The notes: generated from the letters alone by a model not told the origin. 64,000 bases of DNA from Lactiplantibacillus plantarum (GCF_014131735.1 NZ_CP039121.1:1426001-1490000); one strand, 5' to 3'; counted from the first letter of the stretch, positions 46,045-55,820 are shown. Numbers and translations: made by a program.

Positions 46045-46347
46045 ATGAAAATAACAATTACAGATTTGGCCAGTAAGTGGTTTCATGATGACATGGGTGT
46101 AACCACTGGTAATGGGGTGCGCTTTTACGGCAAAACTTATGGCAAGACAGCAGTTCACAGTGGCTTCTCAATCGGGATCATGCGTGATGACGAACCCCAT
46201 CAACCGATTGCCATGGTTGAAAAGGATGGTGTCAATTACTATGTCAACGACCGTGATGAATGGTTCTTTAAGGGCTATGATCTCACAGTTGATTATGATG
46301 AACAAAATGACGGCCCGAAGTATGACTACACGCCCAATAACGAGTAG
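46045..46347 (+). CDS. HesB-like (Fe-S biogenesis related) small protein
   Basis: 100 residues from ATG 46045 with GAGGTG upstream; longer in-frame starts run into the promoter region. It matches the HesB-like/YneR-type group: KITITDLASKWFHDDMGVTTGNGVRFYGKTYGKTAVHSGFSIGI, and no Cys at all. The Cys ligands of A-type Fe-S scaffolds are missing, as is common for this Gram-positive branch. Function unsettled. Monocistronic, convergent with yfhO and sharing a terminator with it. Confidence 0.82.
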   Translation: MKITITDLASKWFHDDMGVTTGNGVRFYGKTYGKTAVHSGFSIGIMRDDEPHQPIAMVEKDGVNYYVNDRDEWFFKGYDLTVDYDEQNDGPKYDYTPNNE

Positions 46348-46386
46348 TTCTGGTGAGTGCTTGCCAATAGCGATTAATATTTGGAC

Positions 46387-46434
46387 AAAAAATCAGCGTT
46401 ACCTGAATTAACAATTCAGGTAACGCTGATTTTT
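46387..46434. terminator. Bidirectional terminator between HesB-like gene and yfhO
   Basis: Perfect inverted repeat AAAAATCAGCGTTACCTGAATT with its complement and a 3-4 nt loop, with A/T runs at both ends. Confidence 0.9.
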
Positions 46435-46463
46435 GCTGACCACATCTTTGACTGTGAACCGGG

Positions 46464-49124
46464 CTAGGCGTGGTGGCGTCGACGCCGGACGATAAACCAA
46501 CCAGCCGTTGCGAGGGCACTAATCCCAGTAATCAGACTACCAGTGATTAAGAATGGCGGTCGATACGTCAAGGTGACCGTATGCTTGCCCTTACTTAATG
46601 GGACAGCAACAAAGGTATTAATCACTTTCTTAGTTGCGACGGATTTTCCATCAACAGTGGCATGCCAACCCTTGGAGTAAGGAATGGTCGTCATCAAAAC
46701 TTGGTGACGATGCTTGATGTTGATTGTACCAGTAATCTTACGACTTGAGTGGGCCGTAATGTTCCAAGGGGATTGCTGGAGTTTCTGCGCCGACTTCTTG
46801 AATTGGGTATTATCCAACTTGTAGAGGGTGAAGTTTTGTAACCAGAGAGAAGTCTTCTTCATCTGAATCCCGAAGGTCACGGTCTTGCCCTTGCTATTTG
46901 ATGCAACGTTAACAGCGATCGTGTGCCGGTAAGTTGGGTACTGCTTGAGTTCCTTACCGTTAATGTAGTAACTCGCATTCGAAGTAGTTAGATTTTGCCC
47001 GAGTGTGATGTAGTAGGAATCATTGGTTGTCGGCGTGAACTTAAAGTAAACCGACCCCGTTTTCGCTAAATTTTGTTTGTTCAAGACGGCGCCAGTTAAC
47101 GTCGTGACCTTCTTAACGTTTTGGAAGACCACTTCGTTAAAGTTTTCGGCACTGATCAAGCCGCTGGTTGAACGATTTGCTAAGGTTTGGTAAATCAACT
47201 CTTGCCGGGCAATCGGATCGCCAGTTGTTTTGGAGACTTTCAAGCTAGTAATCTTGTCAGACGCTGCGAAACCAAGACCCAGGGCGTATGGATTTTTGTA
47301 GGTCGTGACTTTGTTAGTGCTGAGCTTTGCCGATTTTTGGTAATTCGTCAGATCTTTCTTGGTACTGGTGACCGGAATGTAGCTACGATAGTTCGCGTTA
47401 TCAGTCTGGGATGTCGGTACTGTTTTATCCATAAAGTACTGCATGTCCAGTAACGAATCGGTAATCATGGTCCCGTTGGTGTAGGCGACCACACCGTCCC
47501 CATCCGGCTGACCAATTGAACCGAAAAAGTTAGGGATAATACTTTCGAAGGTCGAACTGAAATGATCAGCACCGTTATAGGCCGCCTGCATCGGATCGTC
47601 TTTAGTTCGTGTAAACGTCTTACCAATTCGATAAAAACGATTGTTGCTAGCTTTAATTTTGTTGACGGCATTGTCAAGGACTTGCGTGTATTTACCAAAC
47701 TCACTTTGTGACACGTAGGAAATATTATTTAATGAAGCGACCACGTTGATCGACATATCAGTCGCAACTAAAATTAACGCGACGATTTGATAAATGAGAC
47801 GTCGTTCCTTAGGCAACGTTAAGAAAATCAATGTAATTGCTGCCAAGCCAATTGTAATTAAGAGATTAGCTTGGGTGACGTAGGTGACTTTCTTAATGTT
47901 CAAGTAAATGGTTGTAAACAAACCGACCAGCAATGCGAGCATCGTTAGCGCTTGCCACAGTTTGATCGTTATTTTGTCTGTCAGTGCTTGGGCACCAATC
48001 CAGACGACCCAGAAACAAAAGACAAAGGAGAAGCGGTAAGGGTACCAAACTGGAAATTGGCCCGCATGCCACAATAAATCAAGTGGTTCGTAACAAAATG
48101 ATAAGATAAGCGTCGCGGTTACAATCAAGGCGCTCAACTTCACGGACCATTTGAACTGGCGCCGTAAGAAGAAGAGCACAAAGGCGAGAACTGCTAACCA
48201 TGCCACGTAAAAGTTCGGTTGACCGGATGGCATCTGATCGAAGTTGAAAGTACCGGTGACGAACTTAGCTAACATTTTCCAGGGCGCGTATTCAAGTTTC
48301 CAATGAACCTTGGTCACATTATATTGAGCCTTACTTTGAATGAGCGCCCAGAAAGTTGGTAATAGCAACCATGCGGAGAATGCGACACCTAGCAGACCAC
48401 CCCAAGCAAATTTGAGGGCGTGAGTTGCTAAGGTCTTCACGTTTTGCCAATACTTAGTTGCGCCATACAACCAGTATAAACAACTGAATAAAATGACCAT
48501 GTAGCCCATATAATAGTTGTCAATTAGCATGACGGCCAGCCAGCCAGCGAAGTAACGGACTTTACCAGTTGTAAACAAGCGTTCCAGTCCCAAAATGACC
48601 AATGGTAAAATGGCGACCGTGTCTAACCAGATCATGTTGAGCTGATTGGCGACCATCCAGCCCATCAGTGCGTATGCGGTACTGAAAGTTGGCACCAACC
48701 AACCCTTTTGCGTCTGCGTTTTAGTTAGTAGCCAGGCGAAGGATAGCCCTGCGAAACCATACTTTAGTACAGTGACGATAAAAATGCCGGTAGTGATTGA
48801 TTGACCAGGGAATAGTAAGTAGATTAAATTAAAGGGACTCATTAAGTAATAAGCCCAGACCCCAACCATCTCGCCACCAATCGTTTTGGAGAAGGAATAG
48901 AAGAAAGCACTCGGATCGTGCAGTAGGGTATGCCGGAAATAGGAAAACAAGTCAACGTATTGTTGGCCTAAATCGACCGTTAACAGACTGCTTGATCCAA
49001 AGGGAGCCATGTGCCGATAAATAAAATAACCGGTCATGATCAGTAAAGGTAACCAAAAGCTGATCCATAATGGCCATGTGCGCTTGTCAAAAAAACGACG
49101 GAGTTTCAAAAATTGCCACCTCAA
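46464..49124 (-). CDS. yfhO: YfhO-family multi-pass membrane protein
   Basis: 886 residues with about 12-13 membrane helices in the first 470 and one at the C-terminus, and a long extracytoplasmic domain between. The N-terminal loop DLGQQYVDLFSYFRH carries the acidic residue typical of GT-C enzymes, and LNMIWLDTVAILPLVILGLERL is the YfhO family motif. Bacillus YfhO and relatives add sugars to lipoteichoic acid. The helper genes csbB/gtcA are not adjacent. Ends with a basic RRRRHHA tail. Sugar donor and acceptor are inferred from the family. Confidence 0.9.
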   Translation of the reverse strand: MRWQFLKLRRFFDKRTWPLWISFWLPLLIMTGYFIYRHMAPFGSSSLLTVDLGQQYVDLFSYFRHTLLHDPSAFFYSFSKTIGGEMVGVWAYYLMSPFNLIYLLFPGQSITTGIFIVTVLKYGFAGLSFAWLLTKTQTQKGWLVPTFSTAYALMGWMVANQLNMIWLDTVAILPLVILGLERLFTTGKVRYFAGWLAVMLIDNYYMGYMVILFSCLYWLYGATKYWQNVKTLATHALKFAWGGLLGVAFSAWLLLPTFWALIQSKAQYNVTKVHWKLEYAPWKMLAKFVTGTFNFDQMPSGQPNFYVAWLAVLAFVLFFLRRQFKWSVKLSALIVTATLILSFCYEPLDLLWHAGQFPVWYPYRFSFVFCFWVVWIGAQALTDKITIKLWQALTMLALLVGLFTTIYLNIKKVTYVTQANLLITIGLAAITLIFLTLPKERRLIYQIVALILVATDMSINVVASLNNISYVSQSEFGKYTQVLDNAVNKIKASNNRFYRIGKTFTRTKDDPMQAAYNGADHFSSTFESIIPNFFGSIGQPDGDGVVAYTNGTMITDSLLDMQYFMDKTVPTSQTDNANYRSYIPVTSTKKDLTNYQKSAKLSTNKVTTYKNPYALGLGFAASDKITSLKVSKTTGDPIARQELIYQTLANRSTSGLISAENFNEVVFQNVKKVTTLTGAVLNKQNLAKTGSVYFKFTPTTNDSYYITLGQNLTTSNASYYINGKELKQYPTYRHTIAVNVASNSKGKTVTFGIQMKKTSLWLQNFTLYKLDNTQFKKSAQKLQQSPWNITAHSSRKITGTINIKHRHQVLMTTIPYSKGWHATVDGKSVATKKVINTFVAVPLSKGKHTVTLTYRPPFLITGSLITGISALATAGWFIVRRRRHHA

Positions 49125-49308
49125 TCTCTAATAATTCACAGCCAAACAGAAAAATAATCAAAAAAACATTAAAATCCGTAATAACGGCTGAAATTTTTAT
49201 GTCTATCGTTTAGAATAACATAAGTATGGTATTTATCTAGGATTGCTAGTATCATCTGGTAAATTTTTGCGAAATGTTTACCAAATTAAGAATGGGAGCG
49301 CCTGAGAA

Positions 49309-51345
49309 TTGAAATTGTTTAAGAAAATTACGATAAATCGTGATCCCAACAAGTCGCATATTCCATTTCGGCTGAACTTCTTGTTTTTCATCGTTTTCTT
49401 GTTATTTGCTGCGTTGATTGCGCAGTTAGCTTACTTACAAGTTGACTACGGACAGAAGTTCCGAAGTACAGTGAATTCAGCCAATAATACGACGGCAACG
49501 GGAAACGTTCAACGGGGATCGATTTATGATTCAACCGGTCGGGTCTTAGTGGGAAACAAATCCCACCAAGCGATTCAATACACGAAGGGGCTGTCAGTTG
49601 CGTCGACTAAGATGTACGAAGTGGCGAATAAGTTAGGTGAGTACTTAACCATTCCAACGGATACATTAACGGATCGGAACTTGGCTGATTATTACTTAGC
49701 GGGGGCGGCTAATTTAAAGTCGGTTGCTAAGAAGGTTAAAACGTCTAGCGACGATGATGTTTTGTACGCACGGGAAGTCGCCTATGCGGAAAAACATATC
49801 ATTAATAATTTAACGTCTACGCAAAAGAATGCGGCGGCGATTTATTATAAGATGAGTTCGGCGTACTCGCTGTCAACGGTCAATATCAAATCGACTGGTG
49901 TGACGAGTACGGAGCTTGCTGAAATCGGTGAGCACCAATCCGAAATGCCAGGAGTTAAGGTCGGAACGAGTTGGACTCGGAGTTATCCTAATGGGACTGA
50001 CTTGAGTAGTGTGCTCGGGACAGTTACGACCGAAAAGCAAGGGCTACCGAGTGATAGCATTAAAACCTTGCTGGCAGAAGGCTATTCTCGTGATGATTCG
50101 GTTGGTCAGAGCCAATTGGAAAAGCAGTACGAAAATGTCCTTCGTGGAACCAAGTCACAGACTGAGGTCAAGACGCAGGATGGGGTCATTCAAAAGGAGA
50201 TTAAGAAGTACGGTGGCCAGAAGGGTGACAACGTTCAGCTGACGATTAATTCGAAGTTCCAGAAAAAGGTTCAAAGTATCATTATGTCTGAAGCCAAAAC
50301 GGTGGGGAGTAGCAATGCCTACTCGCCAGGAGCCTATGCTGTTGTAATGAACCCTAGCACTGGTGCCATTTATGCGTTAGCAGGTGCCAGCCGGAATCTA
50401 TCCACTGGTAAAGTGACTGAAAATGCGTTGGGAACCATCAACCAATCCTTCGTTATGGGGTCGGTCGTTAAGGGTGCTACGGTCATGGGTGCCTTGCAAG
50501 ATGGTGTGATTACACCCACGAATAGTACTTTGACCGATACGCCGATCAAGTTAGCCGGAACGGCCACCAAGTCGTCATGGTTTAACAAGAATGGTGGAAC
50601 TAGTCTGAGTCTTAACGCTTCGACTGCCATGGAAGTTTCTTCTAACTCCTATATGATGCAATTAGCCATGAAGGAAGGTAACTTCAGCTATGCGTCTGGG
50701 AAAGCCTTGACGATGTCTAATTCGGTCTTCTCTAAACTTCGTGGTTATTTTAACGAGTTTGGCTTAGGTGTTAAGACCGGGATCGACTTGCCGGGTGAAG
50801 CCTCAGGTTACCAAGGTTCTTCGGCACAGAAGGATATTGGTAAAGCGTTAGACTTGTCCTACGGGAACTACGATGCTTACACGACTATTCAGCTGGCGCA
50901 ATACATTGCGACAATGGCAAATGGTGGGCAACGCATTGCACCACACATCGTTTCCGCTATTACTGGGACTAAATCTAACGGGTCCCAAGGGGCTGTTAAG
51001 ACTAATGTTAAGCCACGTGTCCTGAATACCATTGACGTCCCATCCTCATACTTTGATGTCGTACACCAAGGGTATTGGGATGTGGTCCATGGGAGTATGA
51101 CGCAGCGGACGGGGAGTGCACTAGCTAGTTTATCACCAGCGGTTGCAGCTAAGTCCGGGACTGCCGAGACATTCCACGGAACGACATCTACTGAAACGTT
51201 AAGTTTGGTGACTTATGCGCCTTATAAGAACCCTAAAGTAGTGATAGCGGTTGCCTTTCCAGGAATTACTGCTACTAGTGGTGATTATAATATGGTCGTT
51301 GCTAAGCAAATTTATGCAGCGTTCTGGAAGTATTATAACAAGTAA
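49309..51345 (+). CDS. Class B penicillin-binding protein (PBP2-type transpeptidase)
   Basis: 678 residues: short cytoplasmic N-terminus, one membrane helix (about 25-45), PBP dimer domain and transpeptidase domain. Motifs SxxK in FVMGSVVKG (near 384), SxN in SSNSY (near 445) and KSGT in AAKSGTAET (near 616). Cross-links peptidoglycan; whether for septation (FtsI) or elongation is not clear from neighbours, and no PASTA domains are present. TTG start at 49309 with GGGAGC 9 nt upstream. Followed by a terminator and rpmG. Confidence 0.93.
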   Translation: MKLFKKITINRDPNKSHIPFRLNFLFFIVFLLFAALIAQLAYLQVDYGQKFRSTVNSANNTTATGNVQRGSIYDSTGRVLVGNKSHQAIQYTKGLSVASTKMYEVANKLGEYLTIPTDTLTDRNLADYYLAGAANLKSVAKKVKTSSDDDVLYAREVAYAEKHIINNLTSTQKNAAAIYYKMSSAYSLSTVNIKSTGVTSTELAEIGEHQSEMPGVKVGTSWTRSYPNGTDLSSVLGTVTTEKQGLPSDSIKTLLAEGYSRDDSVGQSQLEKQYENVLRGTKSQTEVKTQDGVIQKEIKKYGGQKGDNVQLTINSKFQKKVQSIIMSEAKTVGSSNAYSPGAYAVVMNPSTGAIYALAGASRNLSTGKVTENALGTINQSFVMGSVVKGATVMGALQDGVITPTNSTLTDTPIKLAGTATKSSWFNKNGGTSLSLNASTAMEVSSNSYMMQLAMKEGNFSYASGKALTMSNSVFSKLRGYFNEFGLGVKTGIDLPGEASGYQGSSAQKDIGKALDLSYGNYDAYTTIQLAQYIATMANGGQRIAPHIVSAITGTKSNGSQGAVKTNVKPRVLNTIDVPSSYFDVVHQGYWDVVHGSMTQRTGSALASLSPAVAAKSGTAETFHGTTSTETLSLVTYAPYKNPKVVIAVAFPGITATSGDYNMVVAKQIYAAFWKYYNK

Positions 51346-51361
51346 AAAATCAGCTTTTTTC

Positions 51362-51394
51362 GTGCCAGTATCTTAATTGATACTGGTATTTTTT
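51362..51394 (+). terminator. Terminator of the PBP gene
   Basis: GCCAGTATC/GATACTGGT stem with a 6 nt loop followed by six T. Confidence 0.85.
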
Positions 51395-51470
51395 AATCAT
51401 TAATGGTATAGTAGTTCAAGTTAAGGGTTCCGGCCCTGTAATATGCGAATGAGTTTGGAGGGTCAACAAC

Positions 51471-51620
51471 ATGCGGGTACACATTACACTTGAATGTACA
51501 GAATGCCATGAACGCAACTACTTATCTTCAAAGAACCGCCGGAACAATCCGGACCGGGTTGAATTTAAGAAGTATTGTCCACGGGAACACAAAGTGACAT
51601 TACATCGTGAAACAAAATAA
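51471..51620 (+). CDS. rpmG: 50S ribosomal protein L33
   Basis: 49 residues: [17 protein letters not shown], then [27 protein letters not shown], an unmistakable L33. The first zinc pair (CTEC) is kept; the second is C...H, so it may still bind metal. GGAGGG lies 8 nt before the ATG. A terminator-like hairpin overlaps its end and runs to 51644, and further hairpins lie at 51651-51668 and 51693-51712. Confidence 0.96.
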   Translation: MRVHITLECTECHERNYLSSKNRRNNPDRVEFKKYCPREHKVTLHRETK

Positions 51621-51644
51621 CAACGGGGACTCCTGTTGTTTTTT
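51619..51644 (+). terminator. Terminator of rpmG
   Basis: AACAACGGG-GACT-CCTGTTGTT hairpin followed by TTTT. It overlaps the rpmG stop codon. Confidence 0.7.
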
Positions 51645-51767
51645 CTGTAACATTGTCATCAGACAATGGGTTTCTCATTTGTTGGCAACTGCCAAATTGA
51701 TTTTTCAATTTGACATGTTAATGAATGAGATTTTTTTATACCAATTTTATTTTCGGGGGTGCCGTAC

Positions 51768-52334
51768 GTGGAGAAAAAAGCATTTCGTAAGCAACAGCTT
51801 GGGCGATTAAGCCAAATGACGCCGGCTGACCGGCAACGGCAAAACCAGGCGTTACAGACTCAATTATTTGCAAGCCCAACATGGCAAACTGCCCAGGTCA
51901 TTGCCATGACAATTAGTAGTGACATCGAAGTAGCGACGCGCCCACTTATTGAACAAGCTTGGGCGGAGGGCAAAATGGTGGTTATTCCAAAAACGCTGCC
52001 GCATCGTCAAATGGCTTTTTATCCTTACCAAGCGACTGATCGACTTGAGCGAACGTCTTTTGGAATCCCAGAGCCCGTCACGGGTGAACCAGTCGCCAAG
52101 CAACAGATCGATCTGATCTTAGTTCCTGGTCTTGGGTACAGCCGTGACCGGCACGCCCGGATTGGATTTGGTGGTGGCTACTACGATCGTTACCTCGCTG
52201 ATTATCCGGGTAAGAAGTTGACACTGGCTTATGACGAGATGGCTTTTGAACACGCTGAATGGCCGGTTGATCAATATGACGTCTTGTTAGACGAACTCTT
52301 GGTAGCAGGGGATGAACAACATGATGAGAATTAA
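51768..52334 (+). CDS. fthC: 5-formyltetrahydrofolate cyclo-ligase
   Basis: 188 residues. ATP-dependent conversion of 5-formyl-THF to methenyl-THF. Motifs KKAFRKQ (ATP and phosphate binding) at the N-terminus, then VPGLGYSRDRHARIGFGGGYYDRYLADYPG, the family signature. GTG start at 51768, 7 nt after GGGGGT. Overlaps the rhomboid gene by 14 nt and begins the fthC-rhomboid-yqgQ-glcK operon. Confidence 0.94.
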   Translation: MEKKAFRKQQLGRLSQMTPADRQRQNQALQTQLFASPTWQTAQVIAMTISSDIEVATRPLIEQAWAEGKMVVIPKTLPHRQMAFYPYQATDRLERTSFGIPEPVTGEPVAKQQIDLILVPGLGYSRDRHARIGFGGGYYDRYLADYPGKKLTLAYDEMAFEHAEWPVDQYDVLLDELLVAGDEQHDEN

Positions 52335-53004
52335 ACGCTGGTGGCAAACTGAACCGGCTATCACGCAGGTGCTACTTGGAATTACTGTGGCAGTCTTCTT
52401 AGTCGAGTGGCTGATGGGCGACGGCGCCATGCTGGTTTTTAATTCACTAGGTGCTAAGAACAATCAAGCAATTGCGGCCGGCCAGTGGTGGCGATTGGTG
52501 ACGCCGATGTTTTTACATATGGGACTTACCCATATTGCACTGAATGGTGTCGTTATTTATTTTATGGGCATGCAAATTGAAGCAATGTATGGTCATTGGC
52601 GGATGCTGGCAATTTATATTTTGGGTGGCATTAGTGGTAACATTATGAGTTTCGCGTTATCCAATAATCAGTCAGTAGGGGCCAGTACGGCGTGTTTCGC
52701 ACTCTTTGGTGCCTTTTTGACGATTGGGGAATCGTTCTGGGAAAATCCAGTGATTCGCCAGCTCACGAACCAATTTTTACTACTAACCGTTTTGAATTTA
52801 GTATTCGATATGTTCTCGAATGGCATTGATATCTGGGGACATGTCGGGGGTCTAGTTGGTGGCTTTTTGTTAGGCTATCTGCTGGGTGTACCACGAATTG
52901 GCAAGATTGCGCCGCTGAAACGAATTGTGGCAACGGTTATTCTAGTCATTGGCTGGTTAGCTTTATTAAAAATGGGTTTTACAAATGCTAATTTAACTGT
53001 ATAA
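52321..53004 (+). CDS. Rhomboid intramembrane serine protease
   Basis: 227 residues with six to seven membrane helices. Catalytic Ser in GASTACFALFG (near 121) and His in GHVGGLVGGFLLGY (near 174); HMGLTHIALN in helix 2 is typical. Bacillus YqgP is the equivalent in this operon position but is longer. Cleaves membrane proteins within the bilayer; substrate unknown. ATG 52321 is 9 nt after AGGGG; ATG 52312 is possible. Confidence 0.93.
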   Translation: MMRIKRWWQTEPAITQVLLGITVAVFLVEWLMGDGAMLVFNSLGAKNNQAIAAGQWWRLVTPMFLHMGLTHIALNGVVIYFMGMQIEAMYGHWRMLAIYILGGISGNIMSFALSNNQSVGASTACFALFGAFLTIGESFWENPVIRQLTNQFLLLTVLNLVFDMFSNGIDIWGHVGGLVGGFLLGYLLGVPRIGKIAPLKRIVATVILVIGWLALLKMGFTNANLTV

Positions 53005-53022
53005 TTAATCGAGGATATGCAC

Positions 53023-53244
53023 ATGAAAACACTTTACGACGTCCAACAATTACTTAAAAAATTTGGCGTGTACGTGTACGTAGGCAAGCGAATTTGGGAT
53101 ATTGAGTTAATGGCCATTGAGATCGATCATCTCTATCAAGCTGGTGTCATTGACCCGAAGATGTATGCCCGCGTCAAGCTCGTATTGAGCCATGAGCACC
53201 GGATAGAAGCAGAACGCGCCCGTGAAGACGCGGCGCATGACTAA
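53023..53244 (+). CDS. yqgQ: YqgQ-family protein (DUF910)
   Basis: 73 residues: KTLYDVQQLLKKFGVYVYVGKRIWDIELMAIEIDHLYQAGVID fits the small helical YqgQ fold. It has a charged C-terminal tail. GAGGA precedes ATG 53023. Bacillus yqgP-yqgQ-glcK shows the same order. Role unknown; possibly RNA binding, from the fold only. Confidence 0.92.
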   Translation: MKTLYDVQQLLKKFGVYVYVGKRIWDIELMAIEIDHLYQAGVIDPKMYARVKLVLSHEHRIEAERAREDAAHD

Positions 53245-53261
53245 TGGAGGGATTTAGCAAC

Positions 53262-54224
53262 ATGGAGCGTAAGTTAATCGGAGTCGACCTTGGTGGGACG
53301 ACAACTAAGTTTGCCATTTTAACAGAAAATGGTGATATTCAACAAAAGTGGAGTATTGAAACCACGATTTTAGATGAAGGGGCCCACATTGTGCCTAACA
53401 TCATCGATTCCATCAACCACCACATTGAGTTATATAAGATGGACCGTTCTCAATTTATCGGAATTGGAATGGGGACTCCCGGGACCGTTGATTTGGATAA
53501 TGGTACGGTTATCGGTGCCTACAACTTAAACTGGAAGACCTTACAACCAGTTAAGGCTCAAATCGAAAAGGGAACTGGCATCAAATTTACGCTGGATAAC
53601 GACGCTAACGTTGCTGCACTTGGCGAACGTTGGAAGGGCGCTGGCGAAAACGGTAGTGACGTTGTCTTTGTAACGCTTGGAACTGGTGTTGGCGGTGGGA
53701 TCATCGCCGATGGCCGTTTACTCCATGGTATTGCCGGTGGTGCCGGTGAAATTGGTCACGTAACGGTTGAACCAAACGGCTACATGTGTACTTGTGGTAA
53801 GAAAGGTTGTTTGGAACAATACGCTTCTGCAACTGGTGTCGTTCACGTTGCTCGCGATATGGCAGAAGAATTCTCTGGTGCTTCTAAGTTGAAACAATTA
53901 TTAGACAACGGTGAAGAAATTAGTTCAAAGATCACTTTCGATTTAGCTAAAGAAGGCGATGTCTTGGCTAAACGCGTTGTTGATCGGGTTTCTTATTACT
54001 TAGGCTTGGCATTAGCTAATGTCGGGAACACGATGAACCCATCTTCAATCATTATCGGTGGTGGGGTTTCAGCTGCTGGTGATTTCTTATTAGATCAAGT
54101 CATCAGTTACTTTAACCAATTCACATTCCCAACGATTCGCGACACGACTGCTTTGAAGTTAGCGGTCTTAGGTAACGACGCTGGTGTTATCGGAGCAGGT
54201 TCATTGGCCCAACGGTTTATTTAA
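53262..54224 (+). CDS. glcK: ROK-family glucokinase
   Basis: 320 residues. Phosphorylates glucose with ATP. ROK features: GVDLGGTTTKFAIL (phosphate 1), DNDANVAALGERWKG (catalytic Asp), GTGVGGGII, and the zinc motif GxC-x-CGKKGCLEQYAS. Start is ATG 53262 with GGAGGG upstream. Codon use is optimised. Last gene of the operon, followed by a terminator. Confidence 0.96.
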   Translation: MERKLIGVDLGGTTTKFAILTENGDIQQKWSIETTILDEGAHIVPNIIDSINHHIELYKMDRSQFIGIGMGTPGTVDLDNGTVIGAYNLNWKTLQPVKAQIEKGTGIKFTLDNDANVAALGERWKGAGENGSDVVFVTLGTGVGGGIIADGRLLHGIAGGAGEIGHVTVEPNGYMCTCGKKGCLEQYASATGVVHVARDMAEEFSGASKLKQLLDNGEEISSKITFDLAKEGDVLAKRVVDRVSYYLGLALANVGNTMNPSSIIIGGGVSAAGDFLLDQVISYFNQFTFPTIRDTTALKLAVLGNDAGVIGAGSLAQRFI

Positions 54225-54240
54225 GTTAAAATCAATCGTC

Positions 54241-54276
54241 AAGAAGCTTGGAAGTAATGTCCGAGCTTCTTTTTTA
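54241..54276 (+). terminator. Terminator of glcK
   Basis: AAGAAGCTTGGA/TCCGAGCTTCTT stem with a 7 nt loop, then six T. Confidence 0.85.
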
Positions 54277-54494
54277 TACTAAGCTCCAAAAACTGTGCTG
54301 ATTAGGTTGTGGTTAAAAACTGAGCGCCAATTGCCGATGCTGATTTGGGCTCATGTCCTCAGACTATGCGCGATTTTAGTTTCATGTCGGTATGTTGTTG
54401 TAACGGCGTATGAACTGTTACGCGATTTGGCGCAAGGGATACGGATCGACTAGCGTGAATTGAATTAGATGACAGAATTGATTGGAGAAGCAGG

Positions 54495-55130
54495 ATGGTA
54501 AAGTTATTATTGTCTTCACGGGCGTTTAGCACTGTGGCCGTAACGGACGCCTTTTTCACTTTAGTGGCGCCGGTGGCTAAGAACAGTGCGAGAATTGTGA
54601 TTATTGTCAATTCGGTCAGCACGGGTAAAAATCACCCCCAAATGGTGGCACTACAACAAACGGTTCAGCAGCTTGGATATGCGCACGTGCAGCTCCTAGA
54701 TGTATTGACGGATGATTTGGCCGCATTGAATACGGCAACGGTCATTATTTTGAATGGTGGCTACGAGTTTTTACTGTTGAAGAATCTGCGTGAAACGCAC
54801 GTGCTGGAACGACTGAGGACTCTCGCGCTGGCGGGCAAGCCAATCTACGGTATTAGCGCCGGGGCCATCTTGTTAGGCCCGGATTTAGACCTGTACGCCT
54901 ATTTATACCCGGAGGACAACACCGAGCAACTGGCAAGCACAACAGCCATCAATGCGACGACGATCCGTATTTATCCGCATTATGATGTTCATTGTGAAGT
55001 AAAGCCGCAATTGCCGCAGTTGATCACCGACTGGGAACATAAGACGGGCGTTACGGTCAAACGGTTGACTAACAATCAGGGATTACTGGTGCATGGTAGT
55101 CAGATTAAGATGATCGATTCGGATTCATAA
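54495..55130 (+). CDS. Peptidase E-like (S51 / class I glutamine amidotransferase-like) protein
   Basis: 211 residues. Nucleophile Ser in GISAGAILLGPDLD (near 120) and His in IRIYPHYDVHCE, with the GGYEFLLLKNLR region typical of S51 peptidases and cyanophycinase relatives. Dipeptidase E cleaves Asp-X dipeptides; specificity cannot be fixed. Monocistronic. GGAGAAGCAGG upstream of the ATG. The preceding 54277-54494 shows no gene. Confidence 0.85.
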   Translation: MVKLLLSSRAFSTVAVTDAFFTLVAPVAKNSARIVIIVNSVSTGKNHPQMVALQQTVQQLGYAHVQLLDVLTDDLAALNTATVIILNGGYEFLLLKNLRETHVLERLRTLALAGKPIYGISAGAILLGPDLDLYAYLYPEDNTEQLASTTAINATTIRIYPHYDVHCEVKPQLPQLITDWEHKTGVTVKRLTNNQGLLVHGSQIKMIDSDS

Positions 55131-55357
55131 ATGTGATACCGCGATGCTTGGTTTTGAATTAACAGCGTGGTTAAATGCGGGTCTCAGGCCCCCGACCGTT
55201 TTAATGGATGCCTTTAAACTGTGGGTGAGTACGGCCATAAAGCAATCAGTGGGACTTCAGGATTAGTCAGCAGTTTAATCGCGGCTTTTCCTGCTTACCC
55301 CTAGTAAAAGTAAGCGGTTTTGTGTAAAATAGATAAGTAGAAATTAGGAGGGATAAC

Positions 55358-55771
55358 GTGGTTTTAGGTGCATTGAGCGGCATGGCGTATGTTAACATCG
55401 TGTTAGTTATCATAATCGCGGCCTACTTTATTTATGAGTTGTATAGTTACATTCGACGGCGTCAGGTGTCCACGATGTTGGACGAAGAAGCGTTTCAGGC
55501 GGGAATGCGTAAGGCGCAAGTGATTGATTTGCGTGAAAAGAAAGAGTTTGACGCTGGTCATATTCTGGGGGCTCGGAATATTCCGTTCAACAGTTTGAAA
55601 GTTCGGATGAACGAACTTCGCAAGGATATGCCAATCTACGTTTACGATCAAACCCATACGTTAAGTACACGGGCCGTCGTCACATTAGCTAAGAATGGTT
55701 ATTCACAGCTATACATTTTAAAACCCGGTTACGCACGTTGGGAAGGTAAGACGAAAAAAGCGAAGTATTAA
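55358..55771 (+). CDS. Membrane-anchored rhodanese-like protein lacking the catalytic Cys
   Basis: 137 residues: one N-terminal membrane helix (about 9-27), then a rhodanese domain (VIDLREKKEFDAGHILGARNIPFNSL, about 50-75). At the active-site loop, where CRSGxRS is usual, the sequence is YDQTHTLSTRA, so Cys is replaced by Asp and the protein should not transfer sulfur. It resembles Bacillus YqhL, also found near glcK, and may be a binding or regulatory module. GTG start with AGGAGG upstream. Confidence 0.88.
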   Translation: MVLGALSGMAYVNIVLVIIIAAYFIYELYSYIRRRQVSTMLDEEAFQAGMRKAQVIDLREKKEFDAGHILGARNIPFNSLKVRMNELRKDMPIYVYDQTHTLSTRAVVTLAKNGYSQLYILKPGYARWEGKTKKAKY

Positions 55772-55773
55772 AA

Positions 55774-55817
55774 AATGGCGGCTAGAACAACAACTTGTTC
55801 GGCCACCATTTTTTATT
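55774..55817. terminator. Terminator between the rhodanese and DUF3042 genes
   Basis: AAAATGGCGGC and GCCACCATTTT arms with A/T tracts on both sides. Likely shared by the two converging genes. Confidence 0.75.
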
Positions 55818-55820
55818 TAA

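Noticed and set aside
54325..54365. Possible remnant of the 43.8 kb repeat (shared CCAATTGCCG and GATTTG.GC)
   Set aside because: Only a 10-mer and a short second block, with different spacing; not enough to call a copy.
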